From Clostridiales bacterium (GTDB taxonomy: Bacteria > Bacillota > Clostridia > Oscillospirales > Acutalibacteraceae), in assembly GCA_012839345.1 (NCBI GenBank), contig DUNN01000012.1:101327-165326 (forward strand): 64,000 nucleotides of DNA. Direction: 5' to 3'. Numbering within the stretch: position 1 is the stretch's first letter; the number at the start of each line of letters is the position of its first letter. Under the pieces are notes generated by a model. It saw only the letters and a program-made list of their open reading frames with translations, had not been told where the DNA came from and did not search any database. Below, one piece after another: positions 7,358 through 16,239 of this stretch. Made by a program: the position numbers and the translations under genes.

Positions 7358-8442
7358 TGGAACTGACGGTAAAAACCTCCCATCCTTATAAAATAAGGAT
7401 TGAAAGCGGCTGTCTAAATCAAGTTGGCATGCACGCGGGGCAGCTGTTCCCCGCTGGCGCAAAAGCCATGATCGTTGGCGATACGAATGTTTTGCCGATT
7501 TACGGCGATGCGGTGGAACACGCGCTGACACAAAACGGATTTTCGTGCTTCCGGTTCATGTTCCCAGCCGGGGAGCAATCCAAGCGGCTGTCGGTGGTGG
7601 AACAGATTTACTGCGCGCTGGCAGACAGCCGGTTCACCCGGAGCGACTTTATTGTGGCGCTGGGCGGCGGTGTTACCGGCGACATGGCAGGCTTTGCCGC
7701 TGCAACGTTTCTGCGCGGCATCCGGTTTCTTCAAATTCCCACTTCCCTGCTAGCGCAGATTGACTCCTCCGTGGGCGGAAAAACCGGTGTGGACCTGCCG
7801 CAGGGCAAAAATCTGGTCGGCGCGTTCCACCAGCCAAGCCTGGTGCTGATCGACCCACAGACGCTTGCCACACTGCCCCCGCGCTATTTTTCTGACGGGA
7901 TGGGGGAAGCGGTGAAATACGGCTGTATTAAAAGCCGCGCGCTGTTCGACCTGCTCCGCACTGCCGGGGAAAACGTGGGTTCCGACCCGGCATTTCTGGA
8001 AAAAATGATTACCGACTGCGTCGATATCAAACGAGAAGTCGTGGAACACGACGAACTGGACACCGGCGAGCGTATGCTTTTGAACTTCGGCCACACGTTC
8101 GGCCACGCGCTGGAAAAGCTGTATGACTTCCGGAAGCTGTCCCACGGGGAAGCCGTCGGCATCGGAATGGTGATGATGACCCGGCTGAGCGAAAAAGCGG
8201 GCCTGACCAAACCGGGCACTGCGGATGAGATTGCCGAGGTTCTGCAAAAGTACCAACTGCCGGTTTGTGATGAAATGGGGCTGGAAAAGATTTTTGAAGC
8301 GACCGCGGTCGATAAGAAAAGCAACGGGCATTCCCTCCGCGTAATCCTGCTGAAAGAAATCGGCAGCAGCCTGATTCAAACCTACAGCAGAGAAGAATTT
8401 TCCAAGTTCTGCGGGCTAAAGGACGGTATGTGGCATGAATGA
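7357..8442 (+). CDS. aroB: 3-dehydroquinate synthase
   Basis: This 361-residue NAD+- and metal-dependent enzyme cyclises DAHP to 3-dehydroquinate, step two of the shikimate pathway. Family features are GGGVTGDMAGFAAAT (NAD-binding region), PTSLLAQIDSSVGGKTGV, GMGEAVKYG, and the metal-ligand stretch LNFGHTFGHALE with a preceding KREVVEHDE. Length and order are normal. ATG at 7357 overlaps the tyrA stop by one base, and the 3' end overlaps aroA by 8 bases, showing tight translational coupling inside the operon. The dehydroquinate it makes needs a dehydratase (AroD or AroQ) before AroE can act; none is in this window. Confidence 0.96.
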   Translation: MELTVKTSHPYKIRIESGCLNQVGMHAGQLFPAGAKAMIVGDTNVLPIYGDAVEHALTQNGFSCFRFMFPAGEQSKRLSVVEQIYCALADSRFTRSDFIVALGGGVTGDMAGFAAATFLRGIRFLQIPTSLLAQIDSSVGGKTGVDLPQGKNLVGAFHQPSLVLIDPQTLATLPPRYFSDGMGEAVKYGCIKSRALFDLLRTAGENVGSDPAFLEKMITDCVDIKREVVEHDELDTGERMLLNFGHTFGHALEKLYDFRKLSHGEAVGIGMVMMTRLSEKAGLTKPGTADEIAEVLQKYQLPVCDEMGLEKIFEATAVDKKSNGHSLRVILLKEIGSSLIQTYSREEFSKFCGLKDGMWHE

Positions 8443-9673
8443 AAACCAAACGGTCACCATACAGCCCGGCGTTCTGAACGGCAGGATTCTTCCCCCGCCC
8501 TCCAAAAGCGCCGCGCACCGCGCAATCATTTGTTCCGCTCTTGCGGGCGCAGCCGCACCGTTTTCCCAGGAAGAACCGCTGAGCGAGGACATTTTAACCA
8601 CCTTGCGCGCCATGCAGGAGATCCGCGCTTACCGCGGCGGCACACTGCAAATTGACTGCGGGGAATCCGGGTCCACCCTCCGCTTCCTGATTCCGGTCGC
8701 GGCGGCGCTCGGCATCCCGGCGGAATTCACCGGCCGGGGCAGGCTGCCGGAACGCCCGATCGGCGTGTATGCCGAGTGCCTTCCAGCGCACGGCGTTTCG
8801 TGCACGACCGCCGGGGGACTTCCACTGACCATTCATGGGCAGCTGCGCCCCGGAACGTTTCCCGTTCCGGGCAACATCAGTTCCCAGTTTATTACCGGAC
8901 TGCTGCTCGCCCTTCCGCTGCTGAACGGCGACAGCGAGCTGCTTTTAACTTCTCCGCTGGAAAGCGCGGGATATGTGGACATGACGTTGGAAATTCTGCA
9001 CGACTTCGGCATTGCCGTGGAGCGAACGGAAAACGGCTGGCACGTTGCGGGGAACCAAACCTTCCGCACACGGGAATACCGTGTGGAGCGTGATTGGTCC
9101 CAGGCCGCGTTTTTCCTCGCAGCGGGCGCGCTGGGCAGCTCTATCACGCTGGAAGGACTGAACCCTGCTTCCGCACAAGGAGATCGCGCGGCGGAAACGC
9201 TTTTCCATGCGTTCGGGGCAAATGTACACTGGGAGGGAACGCTTCTTTCCGTTTCCCCGGGGAATCTGCACGGCGTCGAAATCGACGCGGCGCAGATTCC
9301 GGACTTAGTTCCCGCGTTGGCAGCCACCGCAGCGTTGTGCGGGGGAACAACCCGCATTTACAACGCGCGGCGCCTGCGCATCAAGGAAAGCGACCGGCTC
9401 GCCGCCATGGCGGACGGACTGAACCGGCTGGGCAGCAGGGTTACGGAACTGCCGGACGGCCTGCTGATTGAGGGCGTGCCGCGTCTGCGCGGCGGTTCGG
9501 CACTGGGGTATAACGACCACCGCGTGGTAATGGCACTCTCCATAGCGGCATTGAACGCTGACGCGCCCGTGACGATTACCGACGCGCAGAGCATTCGAAA
9601 AAGTTACCCGTCATTTTTTCAGGATTTTCAAGCATTAGGAGGGAAAGCCAATGTCATCCACATGGGGGAATAA
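8435..9673 (+). CDS. aroA: EPSP synthase (3-phosphoshikimate 1-carboxyvinyltransferase)
   Basis: This 412-residue enzyme transfers the enolpyruvyl group of PEP to shikimate-3-phosphate. Motifs seen are PPSKSAAHRAI at residues 18-28 (PEP and phosphate binding), ESGSTLRFLIP, GNISSQFITGLLLALPLL, DWSQAAFFLAAGA, and RLRIKESDRLAAMADGL. It is slightly shorter than E. coli AroA (427). The ATG overlaps the end of aroB (ATGAATGA arrangement), and the 3' end overlaps aroC by 23 bases. The active-site helix has SSQFITGL rather than the class I LRNAGTA-type sequence, so it belongs to a divergent Clostridial group; glyphosate response cannot be judged from sequence alone. Confidence 0.95.
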   Translation: MNENQTVTIQPGVLNGRILPPPSKSAAHRAIICSALAGAAAPFSQEEPLSEDILTTLRAMQEIRAYRGGTLQIDCGESGSTLRFLIPVAAALGIPAEFTGRGRLPERPIGVYAECLPAHGVSCTTAGGLPLTIHGQLRPGTFPVPGNISSQFITGLLLALPLLNGDSELLLTSPLESAGYVDMTLEILHDFGIAVERTENGWHVAGNQTFRTREYRVERDWSQAAFFLAAGALGSSITLEGLNPASAQGDRAAETLFHAFGANVHWEGTLLSVSPGNLHGVEIDAAQIPDLVPALAATAALCGGTTRIYNARRLRIKESDRLAAMADGLNRLGSRVTELPDGLLIEGVPRLRGGSALGYNDHRVVMALSIAALNADAPVTITDAQSIRKSYPSFFQDFQALGGKANVIHMGE

Positions 9674-10727
9674 GATTAAAATATCGATTTTCGGGGAAAG
9701 CCATGGAAAAGCGATTGGCGTAGTGCTGGACGGCCTGCCTGCAGGGGAACCCATTGATTTTGACGCCGTCGCACTGCAAATGGCTCGGCGCGCCCCGGGC
9801 CGGGACCGCTCCAGCACGCCGCGCAGGGAAGCCGACCTTCCCACCGTTTTAAGCGGTATGCTAAACGGAAAAACTACCGGGGCGCCGCTCTGCGCCATCA
9901 TCGAAAATACCAGCACCAAGTCCGGCGACTATGGAAACCTCGATATTGTGCCAAGGCCCGGTCACTCCGACTACCCCGCGTTTGTCCGCTATGAAGGGTA
10001 CAACGATGTCCGCGGCGGCGGGCATTTTTCCGGGCGGCTGACCGCCCCGCTTGTGTTTGCCGGTGCCGTCTGCCGCCAGATTTTGGAACGGCGGGGCATT
10101 CTCATCGGCGCGCACGTTGCTTCCATTTCTACGGTTCAGGACGACGCCTTTGACCCGGTGCAGATTCCGGAAGAGCTGATTCGCCGTTTGTCTTCGGTTT
10201 ACTTTCCCGTCCTGCGTGCCGGGGCAGAAGCTGAAATGCGGCAAGTCATAGAGCAGGCGCGCCTTGCGCTCGACAGCGTGGGCGGCGTGGTGGAATGTGC
10301 CGTCATCGGCCTGCCCGCCGGAATCGGCGGGCCGCTGTTCGGCGGAATCGAGCCGATGCTTGCCTCCATGCTGTTCGGTATTCCGGCGTGCAAGGGCGTG
10401 GAGTTCGGCGCCGGGTTCGGCGCGGCGCAGCTGCACGGCAGCGAAAACAATGACCCGTATGAAATCACGGAATATGGCGAGATCCACACTAAGACAAACC
10501 ACGCGGGTGGAATTCTGGGCGGAATTTCCACCGGTATGCCGGTCGTGTTCCGCGCCGCGTTCAAGCCGACCTCATCCATCGGCCGCGAACAGGACAGCGT
10601 GAATTTGCAGACGGGCAAAAACACCAAGCTGAATGTACATGGCCGCCACGACCCCTGCATTGTTCCGCGCGCCGTTCCAGTGGTGGAAGCCGCCGCTGCG
10701 ATAGCGCTGCTAGATATGGTACTATAG
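9651..10727 (+). CDS. aroC: Chorismate synthase
   Basis: This 358-residue enzyme uses reduced FMN to eliminate phosphate from EPSP and give chorismate, the branch point for Phe, Tyr, Trp and folate. Signature regions are IFGESHGKAIGVVLDGLPAG near the N terminus, the GHSDYPAF segment, RGGGHFSGRLTAPLVFAGA and the C-terminal RHDPCIVPRAVPVVEAAAA. The ATG lies inside the aroA 3' end with AGGAGGG 8 bases upstream. No flavin reductase domain is fused, so FMNH2 must come from elsewhere, as usual in anaerobes. Confidence 0.96.
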   Translation: MSSTWGNKIKISIFGESHGKAIGVVLDGLPAGEPIDFDAVALQMARRAPGRDRSSTPRREADLPTVLSGMLNGKTTGAPLCAIIENTSTKSGDYGNLDIVPRPGHSDYPAFVRYEGYNDVRGGGHFSGRLTAPLVFAGAVCRQILERRGILIGAHVASISTVQDDAFDPVQIPEELIRRLSSVYFPVLRAGAEAEMRQVIEQARLALDSVGGVVECAVIGLPAGIGGPLFGGIEPMLASMLFGIPACKGVEFGAGFGAAQLHGSENNDPYEITEYGEIHTKTNHAGGILGGISTGMPVVFRAAFKPTSSIGREQDSVNLQTGKNTKLNVHGRHDPCIVPRAVPVVEAAAAIALLDMVL

Positions 10728-10764
10728 GGTTGCTTTCCAATAAAAGTGTTCCCATTGTCAAAAA

Positions 10765-10788
10765 GGCGGGACTGATTTTCGTCCCGCC
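10765..10788. repeat. GC-rich hairpin in the aroC-pheA gap
   Basis: A perfect 8-bp stem GGCGGGAC/GTCCCGCC with an 8-base loop. On the plus strand no U-tract follows, so it is not a normal terminator for aroC. On the minus strand it is followed by TTTTTG, but no minus-strand gene precedes it within 1.2 kb. It may stabilise or process the mRNA between aroC and pheA. Confidence 0.45.
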
Positions 10789-10857
10789 GGAACCCCGTTG
10801 GCAAACGAATCCATAATAATCTGAATATAAATAATTTAAAACTGAGGGATGCATAAA

Positions 10858-11991
10858 ATGACGCTGGATGAAATTCGAACGGAAATTGATTCCATTGACG
10901 AGCAGTTGCTGCCTCTCCTGATTAAGCGCATGAAGTGTGCGGAACAGGTTGCCGAAATCAAACGGCAGGGCGGCCTTCCCGTTTACGACCCGGAACGTGA
11001 ACAAGAAATACTGAACCGCACGGAAAAAGACGCCGGAAAATACGGGAACGAAGCGCGCATTCTTTACTCCACACTGATGGATTTGAGCAGGGCGCGCCAG
11101 CACACGCTGCTTGGCACCGGAAATGTGCTTCGCAGCCAGATTGCAGCGGCAGACCCCGCACTAGAGAAGTGTGACACAATTGCCTGCCTGGGTGAAATTG
11201 GTTCGTTTTCTCACGAAGCGGCCATGGAACTTTATCCCGACGCAAACCCTCTTTTCTTTGAACATTTCAGCGGGATATTCGCCGCGGTAGAAAGCGGCGA
11301 CGCCGACATTGGCATTGTCCCCGTGGAAAACTCTTCCGCCGGTTCGGTCAGCGAAGTTTATGACCTGATTCTAAAATACCGTTTTTACATTGCCGCGGCC
11401 ATCACGCTCCGGGTGCATGACTGCCTTGCCTGCACACAGGGAAGCAACCCCGAAGAGATTAAAACTGTGTATTCACATCCGCAAGCGCTGGCACAGTGCT
11501 CCCAATATATTGAGATGCATCACTTAAACCCGGTAAAATTCAGCAGCACCGCGCGCGCCGCTCAGATGGTTGCCCAATGGAACGAACCCGGTATTGCCGC
11601 CGTCTGCTCCGAACAAGCGGCAGCCCAATACGGCCTGCGGGTTCTGGAGCGGAATATTCAGAACAGCGCCAACAACTGCACCCGCTTCATCGTCATCAGC
11701 CGCAGGATGGTGATTCCGAAATCCGCGGGGAAAATCAGCCTGTGCTTTTCCCTGCCGCATCAGACCGGCTCGCTCTACAAGATTCTTTCCCGCTTTGCGG
11801 TGGCGGGCCTGAACCTGACCAAAATTGAAAGCCGCCCGATCGCCAACCGGACCTTTGAATACGACTTTTATCTGGACTTTACTGGTAATATTCGGGAAGA
11901 GCCCACACAAAACCTGATTTTATCGCTTTACGATGAACTGCCGCGCTTTTCTTTTCTGGGGAATTATGTGGAATATGAATCCAACTTATAA
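10858..11991 (+). CDS. pheA: Bifunctional chorismate mutase / prephenate dehydratase (P-protein)
   Basis: This 377-residue protein directs chorismate to phenylpyruvate. Residues about 1-85 are an AroQ-type helical chorismate mutase (IRTEIDSIDEQLLPLLIKRM, then EREQEIL). Residues about 105-280 are prephenate dehydratase (GEIGSFSHEAA, PVENSSAGSV, NCTRFIVI with the catalytic Thr-Arg-Phe). Residues about 290-370 are an ACT domain with KIESRP, the phenylalanine-binding motif, so feedback inhibition is expected. I chose ATG at 10858, because the GAGGG site sits 9 bases upstream of it and directly abuts the earlier ATG at 10849. It ends the aromatic block and may belong to the same transcript, after a 130-base gap. 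Confidence 0.95.
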   Translation: MTLDEIRTEIDSIDEQLLPLLIKRMKCAEQVAEIKRQGGLPVYDPEREQEILNRTEKDAGKYGNEARILYSTLMDLSRARQHTLLGTGNVLRSQIAAADPALEKCDTIACLGEIGSFSHEAAMELYPDANPLFFEHFSGIFAAVESGDADIGIVPVENSSAGSVSEVYDLILKYRFYIAAAITLRVHDCLACTQGSNPEEIKTVYSHPQALAQCSQYIEMHHLNPVKFSSTARAAQMVAQWNEPGIAAVCSEQAAAQYGLRVLERNIQNSANNCTRFIVISRRMVIPKSAGKISLCFSLPHQTGSLYKILSRFAVAGLNLTKIESRPIANRTFEYDFYLDFTGNIREEPTQNLILSLYDELPRFSFLGNYVEYESNL

Positions 11992-12000
11992 CACCGGCTG

Positions 12001-12052
12001 AAAAGCACCGGCTTGCGGAAAACAAATGTCCGCAGGCTGGTGCTTTTTTATT
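12001..12052 (+). terminator. Terminator between pheA and the VOC gene
   Basis: A long hairpin with an AAAAGCACCGGCTTGCGGA 5' arm and a TCCGCAGGCTGGTGCTTTTT 3' arm (one or two mismatches) ends in a U-tract. It overlaps the stop codon of the convergent gene and has A-rich sequence on the other side, so it may be bidirectional. Confidence 0.85.
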
Positions 12053-12545
12053 TTCGTTTGCAGTAAGGCGGTCTTTTCTTCGTACTGTGGTGTTCCATGC
12101 ATTCGGTGCACTTTCCATGACGCGGGCATTTCACACGCTTACAAGGGCATTGTGTAGTTCCGCTTTCGAGCAGGAGGGGCTCTTGTGCCAGCGGGCTGTA
12201 AACCTCAATGTCGTTGCCTTCGGAATCCGTAAATTCAAATACAAGGTTGTCACCGATCTGTTTCAGCGGAAAAACTATCGGTCTTCCCATTTCGATGACC
12301 TTTTTCCGGACAGATTCGATATTGTTCGTTTCAAAGCTGGGCAGGCAGTTGTCGCCCCATACGGCGGTTTCGCCCATCAAATCCGGCTGAAACAGGCAGT
12401 ACCGGAATCCCCCAATGGAAAAAACCGAAAACACAGGGTCGTGTGTATCTGCCTTCTGCCCCAAAAATTCCTCGTAAAAACGGACAGCACGCTCCATGTC
12501 CTTAACACAGATATAGAGCGAATGAATGGAAATTTGATAATCCAT
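12048..12545 (-). CDS. VOC-family protein with Cys/His-rich C-terminal tail
   Basis: This is a 165-residue protein. Residues about 3-125 form a glyoxalase/bleomycin-resistance (VOC) fold: IHSLYICVKDMERAVRFYEEFLG, FSIGGFRYCLF, FEFTDSEGNDIEVYSP. The last 35 residues are unlike a normal VOC protein: CPCKRVKCPRHGKC, TECMEHH, then PYCKRK. That gives six Cys and three His arranged like a small metal-binding knuckle. The VOC half suggests a metal-dependent enzyme or ligand-binding protein of unknown substrate. ATG at 12545 was chosen for its AAAGGGTGG ribosome site 7 bases upstream. It is a single gene convergent with pheA. The fused tail is the notable feature; whether it binds zinc or iron is inference. 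Confidence 0.85.
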   Translation of the reverse strand: MDYQISIHSLYICVKDMERAVRFYEEFLGQKADTHDPVFSVFSIGGFRYCLFQPDLMGETAVWGDNCLPSFETNNIESVRKKVIEMGRPIVFPLKQIGDNLVFEFTDSEGNDIEVYSPLAQEPLLLESGTTQCPCKRVKCPRHGKCTECMEHHSTKKRPPYCKRK

Positions 12546-12705
12546 AAAATACCACCCTTTAAATTCACAGCTTTCGCAACGCCGATCAATATGCTCTCCA
12601 TTGCGAACGACGGTGAAATGATGAGATTCCCGCATCTCCTAACAATATACAACCGTATACATATGATCGCACAAGAAACAGGACAACGTTTTATCTTATT
12701 TATCG

Positions 12706-13626
12706 CTATTTTTTCAGCTTTGCGGCAAGGGCCACCCAGCCGCGTTCGGTTTTGCGGTCAAAAACCTCGAATTTGCCTTCCAGTGCGCGCAGTACGTCTG
12801 CTTCACGGGTGTCAATAATTCCGCTCATCAGGTACACGGAATCCGGGAACAGGAACTGCTCGATGTCTTCCGTGAGTTTCACAATCACATCCGCCACAAT
12901 GTTCGCAACCACTACGTGGAACCTGCCGTTGACCTTTTCGGTCAGGTCCCCGCAAATTCCGGTAAAGCGTTCCTGAACCTGGTTGCGCTCCGCATTCTGT
13001 ATGGCGGTCTTTACCGCGAGCGGGTCAATGTCCACCCCAACGGCGTTGTGCGCCCCCAGCAGCAGGGCGGCTACGGAAAGGATGCCGCTTCCGCAGCCCA
13101 CATCCAGCACATCCATGCCGGGCTGAATGGTTTTTTCCAGCAGTTCCATGCAAAGCCGGGTTGTTTCGTGCGTGCCTGTGCCGAACGCAAGGCCAGGTTC
13201 CAGATTCAGCACCACGCGGTCGTCGGCCTCATACTCCTCTTCCCAAGTGGGGCGGATGAGCAGCTTTTCCCCCACCGGAATCGGCTTAAAGTACTTTTTC
13301 CAGTTGTTAATCCAGTCCTCTTCCACGCAGTTTGCGGTGGTAATGGTGTGGCGGATTCCTTCTGCGTTATACCGTTCGCTCAAAAACGCAATGGCCTCTG
13401 CCGGGCTTTCCTCCGGGCTGATGTAGACATGCACCATCGCCTTGGTGCGGTCCTTTTTCAGAAGCTCTTCGTCAATCAGGTCAATGTGTGCGATTTCCTT
13501 CGCTTCTTCCTCCAAGTGGGAATAGTCCTCAATATAAATCCCGTACGGTACCACCATCTGTGCAATATCGCTCGCGCGGTCGATTTCTGCGGCGTCCACC
13601 GTTACGGTTACTTCCGTCCAATCCAT
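12706..13626 (-). CDS. prmA: Ribosomal protein L11 methyltransferase
   Basis: This 306-residue S-adenosylmethionine-dependent enzyme trimethylates ribosomal protein L11. The N-terminal substrate-recognition domain (MDWTEVTVTVDAAEID) is followed by a class I methyltransferase domain. That domain shows LEPGLAFGTGTHETTRLCMELLE, the SAM-binding loop VLDVGCGSGILSVAAL, the acidic residue in GVDIDPLAV, and VVANIVADVI (the NPPY-like position reads NIVA, as in PrmA). Length is normal (293-315). The ATG has AAAGGATGG 8 bases upstream. In many Firmicutes prmA sits by dnaJ or rsmE; here it is alone, so its position gives no extra clue. Confidence 0.95.
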   Translation of the reverse strand: MDWTEVTVTVDAAEIDRASDIAQMVVPYGIYIEDYSHLEEEAKEIAHIDLIDEELLKKDRTKAMVHVYISPEESPAEAIAFLSERYNAEGIRHTITTANCVEEDWINNWKKYFKPIPVGEKLLIRPTWEEEYEADDRVVLNLEPGLAFGTGTHETTRLCMELLEKTIQPGMDVLDVGCGSGILSVAALLLGAHNAVGVDIDPLAVKTAIQNAERNQVQERFTGICGDLTEKVNGRFHVVVANIVADVIVKLTEDIEQFLFPDSVYLMSGIIDTREADVLRALEGKFEVFDRKTERGWVALAAKLKK

Positions 13627-13776
13627 TAATTGTCCATCCTTTCGTCGCTGACCGGAACGTTCCGCCCGGTTTTTTGATGCGAACTCTATTATAATGCAAA
13701 TCCTTTCAAATTTATAGACTTATTTCAACCCTTACGCGAATACATTTGACTATAAAGGTTTAAAGGTGTATGTCAA

Positions 13777-15147
13777 ATGAAAAATCGCGTATTTTTTTAC
13801 AACGCTGTTATCCTTACCGTCAGTTCGGTTATCATTCGCCTGTTCAACATCTGGTTCCGCACCCTGATCAGCGGCCTGATCGGTGCGAGCGGCATGGGGC
13901 TGTACCAGCTCATTTTTTCCATTTTTGCGCTCGGCATTATTTTGTGCACCTCCGGCATTGGGTTTGCGGTCACACGGCTGGTCGCGGAGGGGCATGGAAC
14001 CCGCCACGCCGTGCGGCTATGCCTTGGATGCGCGCTTTCCCTCAGTCTTGCGGCAAGTGCGGTTCTTTTTTTCGGCGCAGATTTCATCGCCGCAAAATGG
14101 ATAAACAGCCCGTCGGCAGCCTACCCCATCCGCCTGCTGATGCCGGGTCTGCCGTTTATTTCCGTATGCGCCTGCCTGCGCGGGTATTTTATCGCCATCC
14201 GCAATACGGTGGTACCGGTTTGCGGCGATTTTCTGGAGCAATCCGCAACCATCGGTGCAACCCTGATTCTGCTGAAGCTGGTCAGCCCGATGGAAGCGCT
14301 CATGCTCGGTTCCACGCTTGGGGAAGTAATCTCTTTCCTTTATATGGTCCTGCTGTACCGCATCTTCATCCGCAGAAAGAATTTCCCGAAGCGAAAGGCC
14401 GAACCGGTCTTTGGGCGCATTATCCACATTGCGGCACCCGTACTGGGCGGAACTTTCCTGCGGGGACTGTTCGGAAGTGTGGAAAATATTTTAATTCCGA
14501 GGGGGCTGCGGAAAAATGGTTCCGACGCCCAATCCTCCCTCGCACAGTACGGTGTAATGCAGGGCATGGTCATGCCCATTCTGCTTTTCCCCTCGGCTTT
14601 CCTCAGCTCGCTGGCCGTGCTGTTGGTACCGGAAATGGCCGAGGCAAACGCCGCTGGAAACCAGAAAACCATTCAGCGGGCCGCCGCCCGCTCCATCCGT
14701 TTTACGCTGGCATTTTCCTTCTTTGTAACAACGCTGCTGATTGTATTTGCCGACGACCTTGGCATGGCGTTTTACCACAACACGCAGGCGGGCACGCTTC
14801 TGCGGGTAATGGCCCCCATTGTTCCGCTGATGTACCTTGACAGTGTGGTGGACGGCATGCTGAAAGGGCTGGACCAGCAGTTCTATTCCATGACCTATAA
14901 CTTTACCGATTCTATTATGCGCGTGCTGCTGGTTGCAACCACCATTCCTGCCGCCGGTATGAAAGCGTACATTGCCATTCTGTTTTTAAGCGAGATTTTC
15001 AACGCATCGCTCAGCATCAACCGCCTGCTGAAAGTTACCTCGCTGGAAGTGGATATTACCGGCTGGATTCTCACCCCTGCGGTCGCCGCGGCACTGCTTT
15101 ATTACGTACTGATTCTGGCGCGCCGGATTTTATTTTCGGGGGTTTGA
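13777..15147 (+). CDS. SpoVB-like MATE/MOP-superfamily flippase
   Basis: This 456-residue protein has about 12-14 transmembrane helices and the polysaccharide-transporter fold. The N-terminal segment (NAVILTVSSVIIRLFNIWFRT, SGLIGASGMGLYQLIFSIF, FAVTRLVAEG) is characteristic of the SpoVB/YtgP group. These export lipid-linked glycans or oligosaccharides, such as lipid II-type precursors during spore cortex synthesis. The C-terminal half repeats the Gly-rich MOP pattern (DSVVDGMLKGLDQQ). A role in sporulation is suggested by family, but several paralogues are common and some act in envelope synthesis, so I do not assign the symbol. The ribosome site AAAGGTG lies 10 bases before the ATG. Confidence 0.85.
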   Translation: MKNRVFFYNAVILTVSSVIIRLFNIWFRTLISGLIGASGMGLYQLIFSIFALGIILCTSGIGFAVTRLVAEGHGTRHAVRLCLGCALSLSLAASAVLFFGADFIAAKWINSPSAAYPIRLLMPGLPFISVCACLRGYFIAIRNTVVPVCGDFLEQSATIGATLILLKLVSPMEALMLGSTLGEVISFLYMVLLYRIFIRRKNFPKRKAEPVFGRIIHIAAPVLGGTFLRGLFGSVENILIPRGLRKNGSDAQSSLAQYGVMQGMVMPILLFPSAFLSSLAVLLVPEMAEANAAGNQKTIQRAAARSIRFTLAFSFFVTTLLIVFADDLGMAFYHNTQAGTLLRVMAPIVPLMYLDSVVDGMLKGLDQQFYSMTYNFTDSIMRVLLVATTIPAAGMKAYIAILFLSEIFNASLSINRLLKVTSLEVDITGWILTPAVAAALLYYVLILARRILFSGV

Positions 15148-15239
15148 CAAACCGTTTTAAACCGATTAAACTATAACCATTCTACCATTGCTTTCTGTCG
15201 GATCAAGCTGATTTCTACCTTAACGAACGGAGGGGTTGA

Positions 15240-16073
15240 ATGGAGAATATTTGGGTTCTGTTTTTTCTGTTTTCCGTTTACAGCTTTATCGGTTGGCTGA
15301 CGGAAAGCATTGTCTGTTCGATTCCAGAACATAAATTTATCAATCGCGGATTTCTGAACGGCCCATTCTGCCCGATTTATGGAGCAGGCGGTATTCTTGT
15401 TACCGTCACGCTGATGCCGTTCCAAAATCATTTGATTCTGCTTTATACAGCCAGCGTATTCATTACCACACTGGTGGAATACCTGACGGGTGCCATTCTG
15501 GAAAAGCTTTTCCACACGAAATACTGGGACTACAGCCACCGCAGATGCAATCTTCATGGGCGCATCTGTCTGGGGAATTCACTTGCGTTCGGGGTCATGT
15601 GCGTGGTCGGTGTTCGGTGCGTGTACCCTGCGCTGATGAGTCTGCTGGACTACATCCCGCAAAATGGGCTGATGACAATTGATGCCGTTCTGGTGGTCTA
15701 TTTCCTGTTTGACACCGCGATTACCGTCAACGCGGTATATCAGCTGAACGGAAAGTTGGACGAGCTGCAGCAGATTCTAAACGAAATCAAGCAGCGCGCC
15801 TCCCTGAACGAACTGCGCCAGCGCGCTTCTTTGGCGAAAGAGGAAACCGTGGAAAGCATTCGCCTTGCGTTTTCCGGGCTGTTGGATGAAGACGCAAAGT
15901 CCCGCTTTACGGCCCTATTTGAACAGATGGATAAACTGGAGAGCACCAGCAAGCGGATTCAGCGCCGCCTGCTTGATGCATTCCCGACGATGACCTCCAT
16001 TCAGAACAACGAGTCCTTACAGCGTTTAAAACGATCAATTACCGAACGGGCACAGCGAATCACGCGCCGGTAA
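15240..16073 (+). CDS. CmpB/YpjA-family membrane protein (putative ABC transporter permease, type IV)
   Basis: The N-terminal two thirds contain about five hydrophobic helices. The opening SVYSFIGWLTESIVCSI, NRGFLNGPFCPIYGAGG and EYLTGAILEKLFHTKYWDYS motifs are typical of the 'ABC_trans_CmpB' family. From about residue 165 on it is a soluble, charged, coiled-coil-like region with an imperfect internal duplication (LNEIKQRASLNELRQRASLAKEE). Despite its database name, no ATPase partner is near and transport has not been shown for the family, so function is unknown. GGAGGGG precedes the ATG at a good distance. It follows the flippase by 92 bases and is closed by a strong terminator. Confidence 0.8.
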   Translation: MENIWVLFFLFSVYSFIGWLTESIVCSIPEHKFINRGFLNGPFCPIYGAGGILVTVTLMPFQNHLILLYTASVFITTLVEYLTGAILEKLFHTKYWDYSHRRCNLHGRICLGNSLAFGVMCVVGVRCVYPALMSLLDYIPQNGLMTIDAVLVVYFLFDTAITVNAVYQLNGKLDELQQILNEIKQRASLNELRQRASLAKEETVESIRLAFSGLLDEDAKSRFTALFEQMDKLESTSKRIQRRLLDAFPTMTSIQNNESLQRLKRSITERAQRITRR

Positions 16074-16112
16074 ATCTTGAATCCTGCAAACATAAAAAGA
16101 GGAATCAGGAAA

Positions 16113-16160
16113 GGCGCTGCAAAATGAATCCAGGTTCATTTTGCAGCGCCTTTCTGTTTC
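16113..16160 (+). terminator. Terminator after the CmpB-family gene
   Basis: A perfect 16-bp stem (16113-16128 with 16135-16150) with a 6-base loop is followed by TTTCTGTTTC. It lies between convergent genes and can also form on the ridA side. Its AATGAA/TTCATT core resembles that of the terminator at 50158. Confidence 0.85.
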
Positions 16161-16239
16161 ATTGTCCGTTGTGGCCCCACTGGCAGCGGCATTCTCCACG
16201 GACTTTTCGAGCGGCAGCGCAGGGAAAGCGCCGGCCGTT

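Noticed and set aside
10765..10788. Terminator ending the aro operon after aroC
   Set aside because: No U-tract follows on the plus strand, so read-through into pheA is likely.
13770..14840. 356-codon frame overlapping the SpoVB-like gene in another frame
   Set aside because: The +1-shifted frame has Arg/Pro/His-rich composition and no similarity, while the other frame encodes a clear membrane transporter.
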